Source: Pseudemcibacter aquimaris (GTDB lineage: Bacteria; Pseudomonadota; Alphaproteobacteria; Sphingomonadales; Emcibacteraceae). Taken from it: a stretch of DNA of 64,000 nt. The notes under the pieces were generated by a model, which saw only the letters and a list, made by a program, of their open reading frames with translations, was not told where the DNA came from and made no database searches. A program made the position numbers and the translations under genes. The DNA is taken from contig NZ_CP079800.1 of assembly GCF_028869115.1 (NCBI RefSeq), forward strand, positions 3,075,501 through 3,139,500, read 5' to 3'. Shown one piece after another: positions 59,616 through 64,000 of this stretch; within the stretch, counting starts at the first letter, position 1; each line of letters begins with the position of its first letter.

Positions 59616-60119
59616 ATGCCCGCTACGGAACAGGATTTATACGCACTTTTCGATGAACTTGGTATCGAAACGAAGTTATTTCGTCACGCCCCGTTATTCA
59701 CTGTCGAAGAGTCGCAAAATTTACGCGGTGAAATTGAAGGCGGTCATTGCAAAAACCTTTTCCTGAAAGATAAGAAAAATAATTTCATCCTGGCCGTCTT
59801 AAGCGAAGAACGAAAAGTAGATTTAAAAGCACTATTTAAATCAGACCACCTTAATGTGGGCCGGTTAAGTTTCGCAAGCGCTGATCGGATGGTAGATATG
59901 CTCGGAATTGAACCAGGGTCCGTTACCCCTTTTTCACTTATTAACGTAACACATAAAGACCTTATTGTTATTCTTGACAAGGGAATGATGGAACATGAAT
60001 ACCTGAATTATCATCCGCTTCATAACGAAGCGACCACCACCATTCACCGTGACGATTTATTGAAATTTATCGGGCATTTTGGATTCGATCCTATTATTAT
60101 AGATTTCGATACACTTTAA
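59616..60119 (+). CDS. YbaK/ProX-type aminoacyl-tRNA editing protein
   Basis: A 167-residue trans-editing hydrolase of the YbaK/ProX (PrdX) family, which removes wrongly attached Ala or Cys from tRNA-Pro. The domain shows FRHAPLFTVEESQ, GGHCKNLFLKDKKNNFILAVL with the conserved Lys, and NYHPLHNEATTTIH, the family end motif. It is likely the ProXp-ala type; the exact substrate is not readable. It starts a plus-strand series with cnoX 13 bases downstream. Confidence 0.9.
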   Translation: MPATEQDLYALFDELGIETKLFRHAPLFTVEESQNLRGEIEGGHCKNLFLKDKKNNFILAVLSEERKVDLKALFKSDHLNVGRLSFASADRMVDMLGIEPGSVTPFSLINVTHKDLIVILDKGMMEHEYLNYHPLHNEATTTIHRDDLLKFIGHFGFDPIIIDFDTL

Positions 60120-60132
60120 AGAGAATTTAATT

Positions 60133-61020
60133 ATGGAAAATACAGCAACGGGCACGGGCGCTATCATTTTTGATGCGGATATGTCCAATTTTATGCCGGA
60201 CGTTATCGAACGATCAATGCAGGTTCCGGTCCTTGTCGATTTTTGGGCCACATGGTGCGAACCATGTAAAACCCTTGGCCCAATACTTGAAAAAGTTGTC
60301 AGTGAGGCCAATGGTGCGGTCGTCATGGCCAAGGTCGACATCGACAAAACACAGGAAATTGCAGCACAGATGCAAATCCGTTCAGTACCAACCGTTGTTG
60401 CTTTCATTGATGGCCGCCCTGTTGATGCCTTTGCTGGCGTAAAAACCGAAAGCGAGATTAGAGAATTCATTGAAAAAATCGCACCCGAGGTCGGACCGTC
60501 AGAATCAGCAAAATTAATTGAATATGCAGATCAGGCCTTTGAAGCAGAAAATTATCAAGAAGCTGGCGGCGCATATTCACAAGCACTGCAAATGGAACCT
60601 GATAATATCCAAGCCACCGCGGGTCTTGCCAATTCACTGATTAAACTGGGTGATCTTGAAAATGCTGAACAGGTATTATCAGGCGCTGCTGATAAGAATG
60701 ACCCTGTTATTTCTGCGGCGCTCGCCGCACTTGAAACCGCAAAACAATTGGGTGATATCGGCTATCTTGATGCCCTGATCAAGGCGGCACAAGATAACCC
60801 GGATGATTATCAGGCAAAATTTGATTTATCACTTGCCCTATGGGCTGCGAATAAGCGCGATGAAGCCGCACAGGAACTGCTTGATATTATTGCAGCAGAC
60901 AGAAGTTGGCAGGATGACGGCGCAAGAACACAACTGCTTAAATTTTTTGAAATGGCAGGCCCAATGGACCCATTTACTGTGGCCGCGCGCCGGAAACTAT
61001 CAAGCCTATTATTTTCGTGA
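60133..61020 (+). CDS. cnoX: Thioredoxin-TPR co-chaperone CnoX
   Basis: A 295-residue protein: an N-terminal thioredoxin domain (about 20-115) with active-site C42 and C45 in WATWCEPCK, then a TPR-like helical region to the end. CnoX (YbbN) protects proteins from oxidation and passes clients to GroEL or DnaK. E. coli CnoX has lost one cysteine; this protein keeps a full CxxC, as in Caulobacter, and may be redox-active. LON-domain and Trm112 genes follow, a conserved order. Confidence 0.92.
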   Translation: MENTATGTGAIIFDADMSNFMPDVIERSMQVPVLVDFWATWCEPCKTLGPILEKVVSEANGAVVMAKVDIDKTQEIAAQMQIRSVPTVVAFIDGRPVDAFAGVKTESEIREFIEKIAPEVGPSESAKLIEYADQAFEAENYQEAGGAYSQALQMEPDNIQATAGLANSLIKLGDLENAEQVLSGAADKNDPVISAALAALETAKQLGDIGYLDALIKAAQDNPDDYQAKFDLSLALWAANKRDEAAQELLDIIAADRSWQDDGARTQLLKFFEMAGPMDPFTVAARRKLSSLLFS

Positions 61021-61027
61021 TAAATAA

Positions 61028-61711
61028 ATGACAGCCGCACCATTACCAGAAAGATTACCCATTTTCCCGCTTACCGGCGCAATGCTTTTGCCGCGCGGGT
61101 ATTTGCCGCTCAATATTTTTGAACCACGCTATAAAGAAATGGTTGAAGTGGCCAGAAGCGGCAGTGGTATTATCGGTATGGTACAGCCATCCCAAGCAAA
61201 AATATCATCTTCACTTGAGAATAACGACCAATTCGGCACGGCGGAACGTGGTCGCCCATTATATGATGTTGGCTGCGCGGGACTGATTTCCAATTTCGAA
61301 GAAAGTAATAATGGTCAATATATCATTGTATTGACCGGGTTAAGACGCTTTAAGATTAAAAAGGAACTACCCAAAGAATATCAATTTCGTGAGGTACTCG
61401 CCGATTATTCACCCTATATGGAAGATGGTGATGATATCAGTCTTTTCGATGACGAATATAAAGACCCGTTCATTAGACTTTTAAATGAATATTTTAATGC
61501 CTTTGACATCGACATGGATGTTAACGAATTTTATGACATCCCCCACGAAGAACTAGTGAACTCAATGGCCATGATTTGCCCGTTCGAAGCATCCGAGAAA
61601 CAATTGCTTTTGGAAAGCCCAACCTGTAAAACACGCGTTCAGATGATGATGCAATTAATGGATTTCAATCTTAGAAAACATGATATATCATCAGATAATA
61701 TCATTCATTAA
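61028..61711 (+). CDS. LON substrate-binding domain protein
   Basis: A 227-residue cytoplasmic protein that matches the N-terminal substrate-binding domain of Lon protease without ATPase or protease parts. It begins [30 protein letters not shown], contains GMVQPS and [11 protein letters not shown], and ends in a helical part. It may bind unfolded clients beside CnoX; this is inferred from context. The gap to cnoX is seven bases. Confidence 0.92.
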   Translation: MTAAPLPERLPIFPLTGAMLLPRGYLPLNIFEPRYKEMVEVARSGSGIIGMVQPSQAKISSSLENNDQFGTAERGRPLYDVGCAGLISNFEESNNGQYIIVLTGLRRFKIKKELPKEYQFREVLADYSPYMEDGDDISLFDDEYKDPFIRLLNEYFNAFDIDMDVNEFYDIPHEELVNSMAMICPFEASEKQLLLESPTCKTRVQMMMQLMDFNLRKHDISSDNIIH

Positions 61712-61721
61712 GGTAACGAGC

Positions 61722-61919
61722 ATGAGCAGCGAAAATAAAATCAATTACGGCAAACTTGATCCAAAATTATTAGAGGTTCTTGCCTGCCCGCTTACCAAAA
61801 CGACGCTTACCTATGATGAAGAGGCAGGCGAATTAATCAGCAAAAAAGCAAAGTTAGCCTTTCCGGTTAGAGACGGCATTCCCATCATGCTAGTCGATGA
61901 AGCAAGAGAGCTTGAATAG
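61722..61919 (+). CDS. Trm112 family protein
   Basis: A 65-residue protein of the Trm112/YcaR family, which in eukaryotes activates methyltransferases. The chain shows [21 protein letters not shown] and [19 protein letters not shown]. Only one Cys remains, so the zinc site of the eukaryotic protein is absent, as in most bacterial homologues. It starts 10 bases after the LON gene, with AAGGTAACG upstream. It converges with the ubiquinone hydroxylase gene. Confidence 0.93.
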   Translation: MSSENKINYGKLDPKLLEVLACPLTKTTLTYDEEAGELISKKAKLAFPVRDGIPIMLVDEARELE

Positions 61920-61929
61920 CACATTTAAA

Positions 61930-63156
61930 TTAAAGAGTTTCGCCCTTTAATAACTTCGGTAATTTTCCGACAGTACCGCGTGCGTGCTGCATGAAGAACT
62001 TCTTCACACTTGGCATTTCTTCAACCGCGGCAATGCCGGCGCGTCTTGCGAAAGTAATCACCGGATTATCGTTGGAAAAGAGCCGCGTTAATCCGTCCAT
62101 CCCAAGCGCCAGCATATTATTATCAGTACGGCGCCAATGAACATATCGTTCCAGCACCAATTCTGAACCCAGATCTGCACCGATACGTTTACCGTCAATA
62201 AGCACTTCGGTTAAGGCCGCAATATCCCGCAGCCCAAGATTAAACCCTTGTCCCGCGATCGGATGAATGCCATGTACCGCATCGCCCACCAAACAAAAAC
62301 GCTCGGCGGTATAGTCATCCGCAAGCTGCATGGATAAAGGATATGACCAACGAAGGCCTATTGATTCCACATTTCCAAGAAAATCACCGAATTTTTTCTT
62401 AAGTTCAGCATTAAAACCTGCTTCATTTAATCCCATAATGGTCTTGGCGCGTTCCGGTGGCTCGCACCAAACAATCGATGATCTGTTTCCTTTTAAAGGC
62501 AAGATGGCAAAGGGACCAGAAGGATAAAATTTTTCATGAGCAATACCCTGATGCGGCAATTCATGTTCAACCGTCGTAACAATTCCGGTTTGCTTATAAT
62601 CCCAATTTCGAACCTTTATGCCATTCTCTGCACGAAGGTCTGATTTCCTGCCTTCTGCGCCGATTAAAAGCTGGGCTTTAATTTTTGCACCACTTTCAAG
62701 CACGATATCAACGCCACCCGCAATATTTTCAGTGCTTACAATTTTATCTGGCGCGTAAAGGGTAATGTTTTTATGGCCTTTGACCGCGTCATAAAGACCT
62801 GCTCTAATATGACGAACCTCAACCATTTGCCCAAGTGGTCCGTCACCAAGTTCCTTTTCATCAAAATGAAGAAATACCGGACTTTCCCCGTCAGTAACGT
62901 GAATTTCATCAATGGGCTGGGCTTCATGGCCAATTTTATCCCATAACCCAATCGTTTTCAGCATGACATATGGGGCATAAGATATGGCATATGAACGGCC
63001 ATCAAATTCATCACTTAGCGATGCTTCGATATCAATCGCATCAACGAGCGACACTGAAACACCATGTTCCGCAAGTGCGTAACCAAGCGTCATACCAACA
63101 ACGCCACCACCAGAAATTAGAACGTCTGAATTAATTACTTTTGCGGTTTTTGACAT
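61930..63156 (-). CDS. UbiH/UbiF/COQ6-family ubiquinone hydroxylase
   Basis: A 408-residue flavin monooxygenase that hydroxylates the ring of a ubiquinone precursor. The FAD loop is [19 protein letters not shown], and [21 protein letters not shown] is the second FAD motif, typical of the UbiH/COQ6 group. Which ring position it modifies (UbiH, UbiF, UbiI or UbiL) cannot be told. The ATG at 63156 has GAGGA five bases upstream; a TTG eight codons earlier is rejected. Confidence 0.92.
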   Translation of the reverse strand: MSKTAKVINSDVLISGGGVVGMTLGYALAEHGVSVSLVDAIDIEASLSDEFDGRSYAISYAPYVMLKTIGLWDKIGHEAQPIDEIHVTDGESPVFLHFDEKELGDGPLGQMVEVRHIRAGLYDAVKGHKNITLYAPDKIVSTENIAGGVDIVLESGAKIKAQLLIGAEGRKSDLRAENGIKVRNWDYKQTGIVTTVEHELPHQGIAHEKFYPSGPFAILPLKGNRSSIVWCEPPERAKTIMGLNEAGFNAELKKKFGDFLGNVESIGLRWSYPLSMQLADDYTAERFCLVGDAVHGIHPIAGQGFNLGLRDIAALTEVLIDGKRIGADLGSELVLERYVHWRRTDNNMLALGMDGLTRLFSNDNPVITFARRAGIAAVEEMPSVKKFFMQHARGTVGKLPKLLKGETL

Positions 63157-63348
63157 GTCATCCTCATGGGTAAAATTCAATTATAAAAGTAGTTTTCAAC
63201 CCTGACAAATATATTCGCTCAAAAAGATAACCTATATTATGCCTATTTTTTAGCCAAAATTATTCTTATGAAAAATTATGATTAATAATTAATCAATTTT
63301 ATATTAGCTAGATTCATAAAGTTCTTTTGTTTCAACACCTTAATAACT

Positions 63349-63364
63349 TGGCACGCTTCTTGTA
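63349..63364 (+). promoter_or_regulatory. Sigma-54-like promoter of the ammonium transporter
   Basis: TGGCACG-CTTC-TTGTA matches the sigma-54 consensus except that the -12 C is T. It lies 38 bases before the amt start, which fits NtrC-dependent expression under nitrogen limitation. No clear NtrC site was found upstream. Confidence 0.65.
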
Positions 63365-63402
63365 AATACACATGAGTTATTTAATCGATTAAGGAAAGTA
63401 AG

Positions 63403-64000
63403 ATGGAAACATTAAAGACAGGTACAGATGTATTTTTTATTCTCATTGGGGCCATTTTAGTATTTGCAATGCATGCAGGTTTTGCATTTTTAGAAGTAGG
63501 AAGCGTACGAAAGAAAAACCAAGTAAATGCCCTGGTTAAAATTATTTCTGACTTTGCAGTTTCCACAATCGTGTATTTCTTTATTGGTTATCAAATTGCT
63601 TATGGCATTAACTTTTTTAATACGGCCGAAATGATAAGCGGCATTGGTGAAAGCTCCCCTTTCACGGCCAATGGGTATGATATGGTGAAATTTTTCTTTC
63701 TATTGACATTTGCCGCCGCAATTCCAGCCATTATTTCAGGTGGCATCGCAGAAAGAAGCCGATTTAAACCTCAATTACTGGCCACTGCCATTTTGGTCGG
63801 TTTTCTATATCCCGTATTTGAAGGAATGGTGTGGAATGATTTAATGGGTTTTCAAGATTGGTTAAGCGCTACTTTCGGGCATCCATTTCATGATTTTGCC
63901 GGTTCAGTCGTTGTCCACACTGTTGGTGGTTGGATGGCGTTAGGGGCTATTGTAATGTTGGGTGCCAGAACTGGCCGTTACCGTAAAGACGGCACGCCAC
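63403..64000 (+). CDS. amt: Ammonium transporter (5' part)
   Basis: An Amt/Rh-family ammonium channel running off the window after about 199 residues. It begins METLKTGTDVFFILIGAILV and shows GFAFLEVGSVRKKN, IPAIISGGIAER and DFAGSVVVHTVGGWMALGA, with the conserved pore-lining His in VVVHTVGG. A GGAAAG ribosome site precedes the ATG. The initial hydrophobic segment is the first membrane helix and no classical signal peptide is obvious. A sigma-54-like promoter lies just upstream. Confidence 0.95.
   Translation, partial: METLKTGTDVFFILIGAILVFAMHAGFAFLEVGSVRKKNQVNALVKIISDFAVSTIVYFFIGYQIAYGINFFNTAEMISGIGESSPFTANGYDMVKFFFLLTFAAAIPAIISGGIAERSRFKPQLLATAILVGFLYPVFEGMVWNDLMGFQDWLSATFGHPFHDFAGSVVVHTVGGWMALGAIVMLGARTGRYRKDGTP

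Overview
The window is a 64 kb stretch of an alphaproteobacterial chromosome with moderate to low GC, densely coded on both strands. The lineage evidence is gene content and order: an F1-only ATP synthase operon (atpHAGDC) separate from F0; mdh-sucC-sucD-odhA-odhB-lpd in one run beside zapE; tlpA divergent from argH-lptM-lysA-DUF4175; rplU-rpmA-obgE-proB-proA-nadD-rsfS-rlmH-gpmI-envC-ctpA-yibQ-rppH; and CnoX-LON-Trm112-UbiH. I cannot assign a genus; a low-GC marine lineage such as Kordiimonadales or Emcibacterales is a guess. No phage, transposon, CRISPR array or rRNA is visible. One tRNA (Gly-GCC) is present.

Layout. 1-212: end of a CpdR-like receiver protein. 213-5670: DUF4175 protein, lysA, lptM and argH on the minus strand, with tlpA divergent. 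5672-8851: a zinc module made of zur, a small secreted CxxC protein and a ZnuD-like TonB receptor with His/Glu-rich loops; a perfect Zur-type palindrome sits inside the receptor promoter. 9020-9763: FNR-type regulator. 9781-23371: ribosomal proteins L21 and L27, then a long plus-strand series covering ribosome assembly (obgE, rsfS, rlmH), proline and NAD synthesis, glycolysis (gpmI), envelope remodelling (envC, ctpA, yibQ), rppH and two paralogous membrane proteins, closed by a terminator shared with the atp operon. 23451-28399: atpHAGDC. 28707-33347: priA, transaldolase-like aldolase, DUF484 and xerC.

33431-40829 is the most accessory-looking part. It holds a PQQ-type sugar dehydrogenase and an apparent five-gene minus-strand operon: GNAT acetyltransferase, TPR-sulfotransferase, an aspartase/fumarase-superfamily lyase with altered active-site motifs, a YfcC-type carrier and a PhyH-type dioxygenase. 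40947-42502: copper delivery set (DUF2946-like, PCuAC, SCO1). 42562-52701: TCA-cycle operon and zapE. 52798-53645: three tandem small proteins that align without gaps over 52 residues, an uncharacterised family. 53635-56721: phage-shock system (pspF divergent from pspA-pspB-pspC plus an L,D-transpeptidase) with a sigma-54 promoter. 56735-64000: phosphofructokinase, PIG-L deacetylase, tRNA-Gly, YbaK, CnoX, LON-domain protein, Trm112, UbiH-family hydroxylase and the start of an ammonium transporter behind a sigma-54-like promoter.

Most of the window is housekeeping. The parts worth most attention are the five-gene lyase/carrier/oxygenase operon, the tandem small-protein family, the Zur-controlled module with its secreted CxxC peptide, and the L,D-transpeptidase attached to the psp operon.
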